Shown here one piece after another: positions 1-8,564 of a DNA stretch of 64,000 bases. The position numbers and the translations under genes are program-made. Below the pieces are notes generated by a model. The model saw nothing but the letters and a program-made list of their open reading frames with translations, searched no databases and was not told the origin of the DNA. This DNA is from Enterococcus crotali (GTDB lineage Bacteria; Bacillota; Bacilli; Lactobacillales; Enterococcaceae): positions 424 through 64,423 of the forward strand of contig NZ_AYPQ01000001.1 in NCBI RefSeq assembly GCF_000633635.1, in the 5' to 3' direction. Position 1 is the stretch's first letter; every line of letters begins with the position of its first letter.

Positions 1-108
1 ATGAATACACATATAAAGACATTGAAACGTGTCTCTTATGGTTTTAAATCCTTTCAAAATATGAAAACACGAATTTTTCTTATGAATGATTTGATAAAAA
101 TGACATAA
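1..108 (+). CDS. ISL3-family transposase, C-terminal fragment (5' truncated by window edge)
   Basis: The frame open from base 1 reads NTHIKTLKRVSYGFKSF and stops at TAA 106-108. This matches the conserved C-terminal pattern N-x-K-I-K-x-x-K-R-x-S-Y-G-F/Y-x-x-F of ISL3 (DDE) transposases. The ATG at base 1 is an internal methionine, not a start, and the catalytic domain lies upstream of the window. Whether the full transposase is intact cannot be judged here. Confidence 0.72.
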   Translation: MNTHIKTLKRVSYGFKSFQNMKTRIFLMNDLIKMT

Positions 109-115
109 CAAAGAA

Positions 116-152
116 GTTGGTTATCGAAAGCCTTTCTCTTTCAATAACCAAC
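116..152 (+). terminator. hairpin after transposase
   Basis: GTTGGTTATCGAAAG (116-130) pairs with CTTTCAATAACCAAC (138-152) with one mismatch and a 7-nt loop. The following T-tract is weak (CTCCTTATTTCT). It is probably the terminator of the insertion sequence. Confidence 0.5.
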
Positions 153-313
153 CTCCTTATTTCTACTCATCAGTCCGATTTGACAAAGAGCCAACATTTC
201 AATGTTTGTTATGGATTCTTTTTTTTAGATCGACAATATATTTCAATATTAACGATATTGTTTTGATATAAATCTTATATCAAATTTTATAAATATATCT
301 TTCTAAAGATTGG

Positions 314-342
314 TTGACGAACAGTACTATAGACTGTATACT
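314..342 (+). promoter_or_regulatory. sigma-A type promoter for the secreted YusW-like gene
   Basis: TTGACG (314-319), a 17-bp spacer and TATACT (337-342) form a near-consensus promoter about 70 bp upstream of the start codon at 416. It lies outside the insertion sequence, so the gene has its own promoter. Confidence 0.7.
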
Positions 343-415
343 ACTGTTGTAAGTTAGTTATTGTTTTATAACGACTACAGAAAAAGGGATATGAAATAAG
401 AAAGGAAGATTATTA

Positions 416-1237
416 ATGAAAATGAAAAATTTGACAAAATCATTACTTGTAGCAGGAGTAGCTTTATCAGTTGGTGTAACAGCTTTTTCGGGAGGAGTAG
501 CAGCAAGTGCTTCAACTGTGATTTCTGAAACAGCGTACGAGAAAATCGTTAGCTTTACAAAAGAAGATTTAGAAAAAGCAACGAATGAGCAATTAGATTT
601 GGCATCAATAAATCATGTATATACGTCTTTAAAAGATACAAAAACTTGGGTGAAGTTAGGCTATAATTCAGCTGATGCTAAAAGAATCGCAGATCGTTTT
701 GTTCAAAGTCAATATCAAGCGATCGGAATTTTGACTGATATTGCACACAATGAAGGTTTATCTTTGAAAGTAATAACTGTGAATAAGCCTTATTTTAATA
801 CTGTAAACATTGGAACAGTAGGAGAAATCACAAATCCGGAAACAGGTGAATCAAACACTGAGGATTCTGGGGCAACAGAAGAGTCAACTTTGGAATCAAC
901 TGAGGAAAGTAACCAAGGAACACTAAGCAAAGCTGTAAAAGAAATTGATATTGAAATTGAATACAAAAACAAAGAGATCGAATTAGAATATGACGTAAAA
1001 TCAAATGGTACAGTAAAAGCAAAATATGTTAATGAATTTACAGGTGAAAAAACTGAAGGAGCTAAAGCACAAAAAACAATCGAAGCCCTTTTTGTAGGTT
1101 TAGATGCTAAAAATAGCAGTAAAACAGAAATCAAAAATCATGTGATCAGTAAACTTAATGCCAGTCAAAAATTCAAAAAATTTGATTTTAAAGTAAAATT
1201 TGCGGATAAATCAAAAGTTGATTTTAAAATCAAATAA
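416..1237 (+). CDS. secreted protein with C-terminal YusW-like domain
   Basis: The 273-aa protein has a clear Sec signal peptide: lysines at the N-terminus, a hydrophobic stretch around residues 9-30 and a likely cut after Ala-Ser-Ala at about residue 32. There is no lipobox cysteine. Residues 33-138 form an alpha-helical segment of unknown type. A Glu/Ser/Thr-rich linker (about 139-166) joins it to a charged, beta-rich C-terminal domain (about 170-273) that resembles the YusW-like domain of Bacillus lipoproteins. AAAGGAAG precedes the ATG at 416; the ATG at 422 is an alternative start. The gene is monocistronic, between a good promoter and a strong terminator. The molecular function is unknown, and the YusW assignment rests on resemblance only. 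Confidence 0.7.
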   Translation: MKMKNLTKSLLVAGVALSVGVTAFSGGVAASASTVISETAYEKIVSFTKEDLEKATNEQLDLASINHVYTSLKDTKTWVKLGYNSADAKRIADRFVQSQYQAIGILTDIAHNEGLSLKVITVNKPYFNTVNIGTVGEITNPETGESNTEDSGATEESTLESTEESNQGTLSKAVKEIDIEIEYKNKEIELEYDVKSNGTVKAKYVNEFTGEKTEGAKAQKTIEALFVGLDAKNSSKTEIKNHVISKLNASQKFKKFDFKVKFADKSKVDFKIK

Positions 1238-1314
1238 TCTTTAAACAATCAGTCGGAAGAACGTGACGGATATGAGGATGGATTCCTTTTATTTTGTCAA
1301 TTATCCGAATTTGG

Positions 1315-1356
1315 AAAGATGGAACAAAACTGTTGGCGGTTTGTTCCATCTTTTTT
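1315..1356 (+). terminator. rho-independent terminator
   Basis: GATGGAACAAA (1318-1328) pairs with TTTGTTCCATC (1340-1350) and is followed by six T. Flanking AAA/TTT extends the stem. It ends the secreted-protein transcript. Confidence 0.85.
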
Positions 1357-1437
1357 ATACAATTATAAGAATCAAGCAATAAAAATAAATCAGTTGAGCG
1401 GGCCTCTTTTTTTAGATCCAGTACAAGCTCTTTCACT

Positions 1438-1443
1438 TATAAT
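1438..1443 (+). promoter_or_regulatory. -10 box upstream of padR-like gene
   Basis: A perfect TATAAT lies here without a convincing -35 box. Transcription from it would start near 1450. That leaves no room for a ribosome site before the TTG at 1465, which supports the later TTG at 1513 as the start. Confidence 0.5.
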
Positions 1444-1512
1444 AGAAATAAGTTAAACTAAGCTTTGGAGTTCAAAAAAGAAACCATTACATTTGGAAGG
1501 CGGCAATCTGAC

Positions 1513-1845
1513 TTGGGAAAAACAAATCAGTTTAAAAAAGGTGTTTTAGAGCTGTGTGTATTATACCTATTACAAAATAGAGATCGCTATGGCTATGAGT
1601 TGACACAAAAAGTTGATAAATATATTTCACTGACAGAGGGAGCTTTGTATCCAATTTTAAGACGCCTAGTCAAAGAAGGATATTGTGAAACGTATTTAAA
1701 AGAGTCTTCCAATGGGCCGGCAAGAAAATATTATAAAATTACAATTGCAGGTAGAGAGTACTTAACCGATTTGGAATCGGAATGGACTATTTTTGTAAAA
1801 AATGTATCGTTGATAAAAATGGAGGAAGATAATGAAGAAGATTGA
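1513..1845 (+). CDS. PadR-family transcriptional regulator
   Basis: A 110-aa winged-helix repressor of the PadR type. The sequence NQFKKGVLELCVLYLL, then YGYELTQ and EGALYPILRRL, is typical of the PadR DNA-binding domain, with a short C-terminal dimerisation helix. I chose TTG 1513 because GGAAGG lies 12 bp upstream and homologues begin near this residue; an in-frame TTG at 1465 would add 16 residues but lacks a ribosome site. The stop overlaps the start of the DUF1700/DUF4097 gene by 14 bp, so the two are translationally linked. Such PadR/DUF1700 pairs often respond to cell-envelope stress and autoregulate; that role is inferred here. Confidence 0.85.
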   Translation: MGKTNQFKKGVLELCVLYLLQNRDRYGYELTQKVDKYISLTEGALYPILRRLVKEGYCETYLKESSNGPARKYYKITIAGREYLTDLESEWTIFVKNVSLIKMEEDNEED

Positions 1846-3385
1846 AGATTTCTTTGAAGAAATGAAATCTCATTTTTTAGAGAGTGATATGGATTCATTT
1901 AACGAAATCAAGGAGGATTTAGTCGAACAGATAGACATTCAGTTAGATGAAGGTAAAACAGAACAAGAGATAGTAAAAGGATTAGGTGATCCAGAAACAA
2001 TAGCTGCTTCATTTTATGAAGACCAACGATTAGATAAAGCATTAAAAGCAGAGACCGATATTATTGCTGTGGAAGATGTAAAGAAAGTCTATAAAAAAGA
2101 CCAACAATTAAAACGTAAAAAGCAATTGAAAAAGGCTAAACTAATTTCCTATCTCATTTTGGCTATTTTGTGTTCAGTTCTAGTGATTTATTTGTTCAGT
2201 TTTGCGATGATTTATGCTGTTCAAGAGGGCTTCTTTGCAATTGGTCCGATTAGTTTAGCACTTTTTTTCTTATGTGTTTTATATTATTTCATTTGGTTTC
2301 TTAGAGGGAAAAAAATGTTACATATTCGTGCGATTTTTCTACTTAGCATCATCAGCTTATTCGTTAGTGGCGTGACTTTATTTAGTGGTCAATGGTTTTA
2401 CGAAGGGAACTACTATAAGAAAGTATTTGAACTGGAAGAATTGACTAAAGACAAAGCTGCCTTTTTTTCTGAATATCCAGTTGAAATAAGCACGATACCG
2501 ATTGGCAATGATGAGACACCAAAGGTTGAAATCGAAGGGTACTTAAAAAAAGCAGATGAAGATAAACTAGTGACCACATCTGAAAAGAAAACCACCATTC
2601 AACTTGGAACGAAAGATTGCTTTGGTCTATTGAAGCGTATGGAAAAAAGTGAAGTTATATTTTATTTACCACAAAAAGAGCCATTTGTTGATGTCTCATT
2701 TACTCTTAATCAAGGAACAGTTTTTTTAAGTCACCTACAAGCTGAGAAATTAACAATCAATATCGAAGCTGGTGAATTACGTTTAAATGATATTTACTCT
2801 GACCAAATTAATATTGAGAGTGATAAAGCAGAGACAACAATTTCTAATTTTTATGCCGATATTCAACTTAATAACAAACAAGGCAAGTCTATTTTGAAAG
2901 AAGGACAAGGGGAAATCGAAGTAACCTCTCAAGCAGGATTGATCAATTTAAATGATATAACAAGCAAAAAAATGACCATCAAAAATGAAATTGGGAAAAA
3001 CGTCGTTAGTTCAAGTGCAATCGATTTATTGGCTGTTTCAAATAGGGAAGGTATTACTATAATAGAAAAACAAATCGGTAAAACAGCGATTGAAAATGAA
3101 AACGGAAAAATAGTTTTGACGGATCTAGAAGGAAACTTGACACTAAATAATAAAAAAGGTCAGGTCATTGTCTATGAAGAAAACCCGCTTGATGCTGTTA
3201 TATATAGTGATACAGGCATTGTTAAATGGATTCAAAACTATAATTCAGCCGTTGATTTTGAATTGTCGAGTGAATCTGGAAAAGTGAGCAATGAATTTGA
3301 AAATAAACAAGACGCTGCTTACAAAGTGTCGATTAAGACGAAGACAGGCGATATTCGTATTATTGAGAAAGACGAAAAGCAATAA
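1832..3385 (+). CDS. DUF1700/DUF4097-type membrane protein partnered with PadR regulator
   Basis: 517 aa. Residues 1-90 are acidic and helical, with the LGDPETIAASF motif typical of DUF1700 (HAAS-like signalling) domains. Three hydrophobic segments follow at about 104-128, 134-157 and 164-186. The rest (about 200-517) is a long beta-repeat region of the DUF4097 adhesin-like kind, predicted outside the membrane. GGAGG lies just before ATG 1832. By family knowledge these proteins pair with PadR or sensor kinases and report envelope damage; no enzymatic activity is expected. The hairpin at 3407-3459 ends the operon. Confidence 0.8.
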   Translation: MKKIEDFFEEMKSHFLESDMDSFNEIKEDLVEQIDIQLDEGKTEQEIVKGLGDPETIAASFYEDQRLDKALKAETDIIAVEDVKKVYKKDQQLKRKKQLKKAKLISYLILAILCSVLVIYLFSFAMIYAVQEGFFAIGPISLALFFLCVLYYFIWFLRGKKMLHIRAIFLLSIISLFVSGVTLFSGQWFYEGNYYKKVFELEELTKDKAAFFSEYPVEISTIPIGNDETPKVEIEGYLKKADEDKLVTTSEKKTTIQLGTKDCFGLLKRMEKSEVIFYLPQKEPFVDVSFTLNQGTVFLSHLQAEKLTINIEAGELRLNDIYSDQINIESDKAETTISNFYADIQLNNKQGKSILKEGQGEIEVTSQAGLINLNDITSKKMTIKNEIGKNVVSSSAIDLLAVSNREGITIIEKQIGKTAIENENGKIVLTDLEGNLTLNNKKGQVIVYEENPLDAVIYSDTGIVKWIQNYNSAVDFELSSESGKVSNEFENKQDAAYKVSIKTKTGDIRIIEKDEKQ

Positions 3386-3406
3386 GCAAACGAATCATTT
3401 AATCCA

Positions 3407-3459
3407 AAAATCAGCATGGACATATAAGGATGAATTTCTTGTGTTTTCATGCTGATTTT
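3407..3459 (+). terminator. terminator hairpin after DUF4097 gene
   Basis: AAAATCAGCATG (3407-3418) pairs perfectly with CATGCTGATTTT (3448-3459) around a 29-nt loop. The T-run is part of the stem, so termination may be inefficient. Confidence 0.6.
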
Positions 3460-3479
3460 AAGTGATTGTGTAAAGGTTC

Positions 3480-3790
3480 AAATAGGCTTTGGCCAATGTT
3501 TTTAGCTACGAGAACCAGGTAGGTATTTTACAATAATAGTTAACTGCGGTAGGCTTTTGGCGAGAAAGCAATTACTCCCATCACGTAGCAATAAGGGAGA
3601 ATTCACGAAAATTGCCAAGAATCATGTAAGTTTATAAACGAATGATTCTTGGTACTTACTTGGTATTCTTCAAACTAGCAATACTCAATAATCTTGGCTT
3701 ATTCCGAAGACCTTCAACGCTTAGAGCATAGCTCTTAGAAGTTGATGTAGTCGAAACGGAGTGTGGTCTCTTTTTTTCTATCCGTTTATT
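3480..3790 (+). repeat. composite structured intergenic repeat (copy A of a dispersed family)
   Basis: No gene is visible here. The stretch shares blocks with two other intergenic regions: GAGAACCAGGTAGGTA resembles 28703-28720, while ATTCACGAAAATTGC and a GCTTATT-CCGAAG block resemble 59050-59105. An internal inverted repeat pairs CCAAGAATCAT (3615-3625) with ATGATTCTTGG (3642-3652), and a terminator-like hairpin closes the element at 3708-3777. The family resembles the EFAR-type small repeats reported in Enterococcus faecalis; the match is from memory. Confidence 0.55.
3708..3777 (+). terminator. hairpin and T-tract closing repeat copy A
   Basis: AGACC (3708-3712) pairs with GGTCT (3765-3769). 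It encloses a second stem, TCAAC/GTTGA plus TTAGAGC/GCTCTTA, and is followed by a run of seven T (3771-3777). Confidence 0.6.
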
Positions 3791-3870
3791 TGAGCTTTTT
3801 GTCTAAATCCTAAGAAAACCTGAACGAAAGACTAGAAAGGTTAGAAAAGCTTTCTTTGATACGCCCGGAA

Positions 3871-3879
3871 TGTTATAAT
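3871..3879 (+). promoter_or_regulatory. extended -10 promoter of rapZ operon
   Basis: TGTTATAAT is a perfect extended -10 (TGn plus TATAAT). No good -35 is needed for this promoter type. It lies 32 bp upstream of the rapZ start. Confidence 0.65.
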
Positions 3880-3910
3880 TAGTAAAATGTTTCCAAAGGA
3901 GCGCTAAAAA

Positions 3911-4795
3911 ATGGCTGATAATTTACAATTAGTGATAATTACTGGAATGAGCGGAGCAGGGAAAACTGTGGCCATTCAAAGTTTTGAAGATATGGGGTAT
4001 TTTTGTATTGATAATATGCCTCCAAGCTTGATTCCTAAGTTCTGGGAGTTGATCAAAGAATCTGGGAAAGTAACAAAAATCGCCTTGGTGATCGATTTAC
4101 GTTCCCGCAATTTTTTTAGAGAGATTCAAGATATGTTAGTTGAACTTGAAAATACGAATCTGATTGATACAACAATCATGTTTTTGGATGCGACTGATGA
4201 AGAACTTGTTTCGCGTTATAAAGAGACTCGTCGTGCGCATCCGTTAGCGATGGATGGCCTAATTACAGAAGGAATTAGAAAAGAGCGGGCGATTCTTGAA
4301 GAAATTAGAGGGGATGCTCAAGTTGTTATTGATACAACTGATTTGTCCCCTAGACAATTAAGAGAAAGAATCAATGAAGAATTTAAATCAAGAGATACCC
4401 ATGAGTTTCGTGTGGAATTAGTTTCTTTTGGCTTCAAGTATGGCTTGCCGATCGATGCCGATATTGTGATGGATGTTCGTTTCTTACCAAATCCACACTA
4501 TATCCCAGAGTTGCGGCCTTTGACTGGACAGGATCCATCTGTTTATGATTACGTCATGAGCTTTCCAGAGACGGAAAGTTTTTATACTCGTTTTATCGAT
4601 TTGTTAAAAAATGTGATGCCTGGCTATGAAAAAGAAGGAAAATCAAGCATTACGATTGCTATCGGTTGTACTGGAGGACAGCATCGTTCTGTGGCTTTAA
4701 CTGAACGAGTTGGTAAAGATCTGGAACAAGACTATCATGTTAATATTACGCATCGCGATAAAGGGAAGCGGAAAGAGACGGTGAACCGCTCATGA
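3911..4795 (+). CDS. rapZ: RapZ/YvcJ-type nucleotide-binding protein (RNase adapter family)
   Basis: 294 aa, the normal family length. The Walker A motif GMSGAGKT is at residues 12-19, and the C-terminal domain carries [10 protein letters not shown], the signature of the RapZ metabolite-binding domain. In Escherichia coli RapZ guides RNase E to GlmZ; in Bacillus subtilis YvcJ is an NTPase linked to competence. AAAGGAG precedes ATG 3911. The gene overlaps yvcK by 4 bp (ATGA) and leads the conserved rapZ-yvcK-whiA operon found across Firmicutes. Confidence 0.95.
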   Translation: MADNLQLVIITGMSGAGKTVAIQSFEDMGYFCIDNMPPSLIPKFWELIKESGKVTKIALVIDLRSRNFFREIQDMLVELENTNLIDTTIMFLDATDEELVSRYKETRRAHPLAMDGLITEGIRKERAILEEIRGDAQVVIDTTDLSPRQLRERINEEFKSRDTHEFRVELVSFGFKYGLPIDADIVMDVRFLPNPHYIPELRPLTGQDPSVYDYVMSFPETESFYTRFIDLLKNVMPGYEKEGKSSITIAIGCTGGQHRSVALTERVGKDLEQDYHVNITHRDKGKRKETVNRS

Positions 4796-5790
4796 AAATG
4801 AAAACGTACCGTATTAGAAAACCCAAAATCGTCGTTGTCGGTGGTGGGACTGGTTTACCCGTTATCTTAAAAAGCCTTCGTAATCAAAGCGCAGATATCA
4901 CAGCAGTCGTAACAGTGGCCGATGACGGCGGCAGTAGCGGTGAAATTCGAGAATCAATGAATATGACACCGCCTGGAGATTTAAGAAACGTATTAGTGGC
5001 ACTTTCTGATATGCCTCAGTTGTATGAGGATATTTTTCAATATCGTTTTGATAAATCTGACAATTATTTTGCCAATCATGCCATCGGCAATTTGATCATT
5101 GCAGCTGTTTCTGAAATGCGCGGCAGTACCTATGAGGCTATTCAGCTACTTTCAAAGATGATGCATGTGGACGGTCATATTTATCCTTCGTCAGAACGAC
5201 CATTGACTCTTCATGCTGTATTTAAAGATGGCACAATCGCAGTCGGTGAATCCAATATTGCGGTCGACCGAAAAACGATCGATCATGTTTTTGTGACTAA
5301 CACGAATGATGATGAACAGCCAAAAGCTGCTAGAAAAGTGGTAAAGGCGATCGAAGAAGCGGATATGATCGTGTTAGGACCTGGAAGTATGTTTACAAGT
5401 ATTTTACCTAATCTGGTAATCAATGAGATCGGTGAAGCAATCATCAATGCAGAGGCTGAGGTTGTGTATATTTGTAATATCATGACTCAAAAAGGGGAGA
5501 CCGAGCATTTTAGCGATGCAGACCATGTGTGTGTATTACATGAACATCTAAAAAGCAAATTTGTAGATACAGTTTTAGTGAATACTGAAAATGTACCAGA
5601 AGGCTATATGGACCCAGAAGTCTATGATGAGTATCTAGTCCAAGTAGAACATGATTTTAAGAAGTTAAGAGATGAAGGCTGTCGTGTGATTTCAACTGAT
5701 TTTCTAAAATTACGAGATGGCGGTGTTTTCCATGATGGTGATAAAGTGGTGGATGAACTATTCCGTATTGTATTTGGCGCGAGATATTAA
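4792..5790 (+). CDS. yvcK: YvcK/GlmR-family gluconeogenesis and cell-envelope factor
   Basis: 332 aa, full length for the CofD-like UPF0052 family. The N-terminus has the [14 protein letters not shown] nucleotide-binding loop and the VADDGGSSG motif. In Bacillus and Listeria the protein binds UDP-GlcNAc and is needed for growth on gluconeogenic carbon and for normal peptidoglycan synthesis. It overlaps rapZ by 4 bp, consistent with coupled translation, and is followed 27 bp later by whiA. Confidence 0.95.
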   Translation: MKMKTYRIRKPKIVVVGGGTGLPVILKSLRNQSADITAVVTVADDGGSSGEIRESMNMTPPGDLRNVLVALSDMPQLYEDIFQYRFDKSDNYFANHAIGNLIIAAVSEMRGSTYEAIQLLSKMMHVDGHIYPSSERPLTLHAVFKDGTIAVGESNIAVDRKTIDHVFVTNTNDDEQPKAARKVVKAIEEADMIVLGPGSMFTSILPNLVINEIGEAIINAEAEVVYICNIMTQKGETEHFSDADHVCVLHEHLKSKFVDTVLVNTENVPEGYMDPEVYDEYLVQVEHDFKKLRDEGCRVISTDFLKLRDGGVFHDGDKVVDELFRIVFGARY

Positions 5791-5817
5791 AGAAAAGATA
5801 GAGAGGAGGAGAGATAA

Positions 5818-6753
5818 GTGTCTTTTGCAGCAGATGTAAAAAAAGAGCTGACCACTTTAGAAGTTCATCGGGAACATGCTAGAGCAGAGTTGGCTGCATT
5901 AATCCGTATGAATGGTTCATTAAGCATTGTGAATCAACAATTTGTATTGAATGTTCAGACAGAAAATGCCGCGATTGCCAGACGAATCTATTCTCTTTTA
6001 AAAGATCATTATGATGTCCGTTCGGAATTACTAGTTCGAAAGAAAATGAAGTTAAAGAAGAACAATGTCTATATCGTTCGCTTAAAACAGGGCACTAAAA
6101 ATGTTCTTGCTGATTTGGATATATTGGATGGAATGATGTTTAATACACATGTGTCAGAGGATATCATAGGAAATGCCCAAAAAATGAGATCCTATTTAAG
6201 GGGTGCTTTCATGGCTTCAGGGTCTGTTAATAATCCAGAAACTAGCCGTTATCATTTGGAAATATTTTCGATTTATGAAGAGCACAATGATGATATTTGT
6301 CAGATGTTGAACTATTATGACTTAAATGCAAGAACATTGGAGCGAAGAAATGGTTATATTTCCTACCTAAAAGGGGCCGAGCGGATTGCCGATTTTCTAA
6401 CGTTGATTGGTGCGACAAACTCAATGTTAAAATTTGAAGATGTTCGTATCGTCCGTGATATGCGTAATTCAGTGAATCGATTAGTCAACTGTGAAACGGC
6501 GAATCTTAATAAAACAATCGATGCTGCGTCAAAACAAATCGATAATATTCAGTATATCGAAAGTACAGTAGGCTTAGCGGCTTTACCAGGGAAATTACAG
6601 GAAATCGCCGAATTACGTTTGGAGCATCCTGAAGTGAGCTTAAAGGAATTAGGTGAGATGATTCCTTCTGGTGCAATTTCAAAATCTGGGATTAATCATC
6701 GGATTCGTAAAATCAATGAGTTCGCTGATAAACTAAGAGAAAAAAGCGCGTAA
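5818..6753 (+). CDS. whiA: WhiA DNA-binding protein
   Basis: 311 aa. The N-terminal two thirds resemble a degenerate LAGLIDADG homing-endonuclease fold (KTYLRGAF-like segment, here [15 protein letters not shown]). The C-terminus holds a helix-turn-helix ([25 protein letters not shown]). Start is GTG 5818 after a strong GAGGAGGAG ribosome site. WhiA is a chromosome-binding protein that affects division and segregation in Bacillus subtilis. It is the last conserved gene of the rapZ operon. Confidence 0.95.
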   Translation: MSFAADVKKELTTLEVHREHARAELAALIRMNGSLSIVNQQFVLNVQTENAAIARRIYSLLKDHYDVRSELLVRKKMKLKKNNVYIVRLKQGTKNVLADLDILDGMMFNTHVSEDIIGNAQKMRSYLRGAFMASGSVNNPETSRYHLEIFSIYEEHNDDICQMLNYYDLNARTLERRNGYISYLKGAERIADFLTLIGATNSMLKFEDVRIVRDMRNSVNRLVNCETANLNKTIDAASKQIDNIQYIESTVGLAALPGKLQEIAELRLEHPEVSLKELGEMIPSGAISKSGINHRIRKINEFADKLREKSA

Positions 6754-6800
6754 CTTCTTATGAATTGCTATGACGAATAGCAGAGAGTTTGGTGAATAGA

Positions 6801-7040
6801 ATGGGCGTAGAAGATAAAGATTTTATTATGAGACAAATCAAACAGCTCGGAGAAGGTCTAGGAGATTTTCTTGGAAAAGAAGATGTAGATAAGATTTTAG
6901 GCTTTGGAGAAGATGCACAAAACGAAGTGGAAGATTCTACAGCTGAAAAGAAATCACGTTTCACTTGTAAAACTGAAAAAATGAGACAAAGCCCGAGTAG
7001 CTTTGTCTCATTTTTATTTACCTTCTATATAACCAATTAA
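6801..7040 (+). CDS. small hypothetical protein, DUF6483-like N-terminus
   Basis: The open frame from ATG 6801 gives 79 aa; TTG 6789 and GTG 6792 are alternatives. The first 45 residues (DKDFIMRQIKQLGEGLGDFL...) resemble the start of DUF6483 proteins. The annotated frame runs straight through the terminator hairpin at 6976-7016 and into the neighbouring gene's 3' end, which is unusual. If one A were missing near 6951-6953, the other frame would end at TAA 6968-6970, just before the terminator, giving a protein of about 56 aa. I suspect the C-terminal 28 residues are not real. Confidence 0.5.
   Translation: MGVEDKDFIMRQIKQLGEGLGDFLGKEDVDKILGFGEDAQNEVEDSTAEKKSRFTCKTEKMRQSPSSFVSFLFTFYITN
6976..7016. 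terminator. bidirectional terminator
   Basis: ATGAGACAAAGC (6981-6992) pairs perfectly with GCTTTGTCTCAT (7000-7011). A-runs on the left and T-runs on the right give T-tracts in both directions. It serves the whiA side and the convergent thioredoxin-fold gene. Confidence 0.85.
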
Positions 7041-7535
7041 TTCTTCTTTAGTAACAGATTCGTCAAAGATATGTTCACCGATCACGATCGTTGGGACAAA
7101 CTTGATATTTGCCGCTTCTGCTTCAGCAATTATGTCTTGAACGATCTTAGTTTCTTCTTTTTTAGACAACTGCAAATTATCTTCAGCAAATACTGCGACA
7201 TCTTCTAAAGAAAGATTTCCCCATTGATCTTGTGTATCGTACATTTGTTTCAAGTCAGTCAAGCCCTTTTCGGGTAAATCATAATTAATATGATGATGCA
7301 TCACGTTTCCACGTTGCAAGCTTTCCTTTTCTTTATCTAAAAGTTTGATGATTCGTTGCACTTTGCCTTCTTTGACGTATTCATTCAATAAATCAAAAGA
7401 CTCCTCAAACCATTTTTTACAATACGGACAACGAACATTCATAAATTCGACCATTTTTATTGGAGCTGAATCTTTTCCAATGGCTAAACCATTTTTTGTA
7501 GTAACCTTTGTTGCATCAATAACTGAAATATCCAT
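7014..7535 (-). CDS. cytoplasmic DsbA/FrnE-like thioredoxin-fold protein
   Basis: 173 aa with a thioredoxin fold. CPYC lies at about residues 36-39 in MNVRCPYCKKW, a helical insertion follows, and FVPTIVIG carries the cis-proline loop. There is no signal peptide or membrane segment, so it should act in the cytoplasm rather than in secreted disulphide formation. AAAGGATG precedes the ATG at 7535. It lies between the whiA operon and clpP and could relate to redox or disulphide stress (YjbH/ClpXP-type systems), which is only an inference. Confidence 0.8.
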   Translation of the reverse strand: MDISVIDATKVTTKNGLAIGKDSAPIKMVEFMNVRCPYCKKWFEESFDLLNEYVKEGKVQRIIKLLDKEKESLQRGNVMHHHINYDLPEKGLTDLKQMYDTQDQWGNLSLEDVAVFAEDNLQLSKKEETKIVQDIIAEAEAANIKFVPTIVIGEHIFDESVTKEELIGYIEGK

Positions 7536-7589
7536 TTTACTAACATCCTTTCATTTCTTCTATCTTTAGTGTAGCGCTTTTTAGCTAGA

Positions 7590-7634
7590 GTTTAAATAAA
7601 AATGCCCAAAAATTTCAAAAGAAATTTCGGGCAT
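7590..7634 (-). terminator. clpP terminator
   Basis: On the minus strand GCCCGAAATTTC pairs with GAAATTTTTGGGC across a TTTT loop, followed by TTTTTATTT. Plus-strand arms are ATGCCC (7602-7607) and GGGCAT (7629-7634). Confidence 0.8.
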
Positions 7635-7642
7635 CGATCGTA

Positions 7643-8239
7643 TTACTTACTTAAAGAGCTGCTGTTTTCCATTACTTCATCGATCAAACCGTATTCTTTA
7701 GCTTGTTGAGCTGTCATAAAGTTATCACGATCCGTATCGCGTTCAATCACTTCAAGTGGTTGACCAGTACGCTCTGCTAAGATTTTATTCAAGCGATCAC
7801 GTGTATCAAGAATGTGTTTCGCTGCGATTTCGATCTCAGTTGCTTGACCTTGTGCGCCGCCTAATGGTTGATGGATCATAATTTCAGCATTTGGTAATGC
7901 AAAGCGTTTGCCTTTTGTACCAGCTGTTAGTAAGAAACTTCCCATAGAAGCAGCCATTCCGAGAACGATTGTTTGAACATCAGCTTTAACAAAATTCATT
8001 GTATCGAAAATCGCTAATCCAGCAGAAACACTTCCCCCTGGTGAGTTGATATAAATATAAATATCTTTTTCAGAGTCTTGGGCATCCAAAAATAGTAATT
8101 GGGCAATGACTGAGTTGGCTACATTATCATCGATCGGACCACTTAACATAATGATTCTATCTTTTAATAGTCGTGAATAAATATCATAGGCTCTTTCTCC
8201 ACGAGATGATTGTTCAATAACTGTTGGTATTAAATTCAT
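7643..8239 (-). CDS. clpP: ATP-dependent Clp protease proteolytic subunit
   Basis: 198 aa, full length. The catalytic triad is visible as Ser98 (GMAASMG), His123 (MIHQP) and Asp172 (DTDRDNF). It forms the tetradecameric peptidase that works with ClpX, ClpC or ClpE in cytoplasmic protein turnover. AGGAGG precedes the ATG. The promoter 70-100 bp upstream is overlapped by a CtsR heptad repeat, so heat-shock control by CtsR is likely. Confidence 0.97.
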   Translation of the reverse strand: MNLIPTVIEQSSRGERAYDIYSRLLKDRIIMLSGPIDDNVANSVIAQLLFLDAQDSEKDIYIYINSPGGSVSAGLAIFDTMNFVKADVQTIVLGMAASMGSFLLTAGTKGKRFALPNAEIMIHQPLGGAQGQATEIEIAAKHILDTRDRLNKILAERTGQPLEVIERDTDRDNFMTAQQAKEYGLIDEVMENSSSLSK

Positions 8240-8308
8240 AGTATATTCCTCCTATATAAAAACTCTTCAAACTATTTTATCACAAAGCATACGGTAATGC
8301 CTAAAAAA

Positions 8309-8338
8309 AGTATACTTTATTGGTCAATAAAGGTCAAC
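8309..8338 (-). promoter_or_regulatory. clpP promoter with overlapping CtsR operator
   Basis: On the minus strand TTGACC (8332-8337) and TATACT (8309-8314) are spaced by exactly 17 bp. On the plus strand GGTCAAT-AAA-GGTCAAC (8322-8338) matches the CtsR tandem heptad consensus GGTCAAA-NNN-GGTCAAA. The operator covers the -35 and half of the spacer, the classic arrangement for CtsR repression. Confidence 0.85.
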
Positions 8339-8501
8339 CTTAATGCTCTGAAAAGCCACTCAAAATGAACCAGTATATGGTTTTAAAACCTTCATTAAAG
8401 AATGTACACAATAGTTGTTATGAAAAGATCAGGAGAGAGGATGATTAAACTGAAAACTAAGCAAAATAACTTTTAATTTTTTTGTTTTAGTTCTCTTTTT
8501 T

Positions 8502-8530
8502 TTTACGCTTGTGAAAGAATATGTTATACT
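8502..8530 (+). promoter_or_regulatory. promoter of the 8565 membrane-protein gene
   Basis: TTTACG (8502-8507), a 17-bp spacer and TATACT (8525-8530) with an extended TGT. It overlaps the in-frame ATG at 8511, so that upstream codon cannot be the true start. Confidence 0.65.
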
Positions 8531-8564
8531 GAAAAAACAAGAACGAAAGGGTGAGGGAATCCGA

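Larger units (their letters stand above)
1..192 (+). mobile_element. ISL3-family insertion sequence, 3' end only
   Basis: The window opens inside an insertion sequence. Bases 1-108 encode the last 35 residues of an ISL3-type transposase. Bases 171-192, read on the minus strand, begin GGCTCTTTGTCAAAT, which matches the terminal inverted repeats of ISL3-family elements as I know them. The element therefore probably ends at base 192. ISL3 elements usually make 8-bp target duplications, so AACATTTC at 193-200 may be one copy; the left end lies outside the window. A hairpin at 116-152 lies between the transposase stop and the end. Confidence 0.75.
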
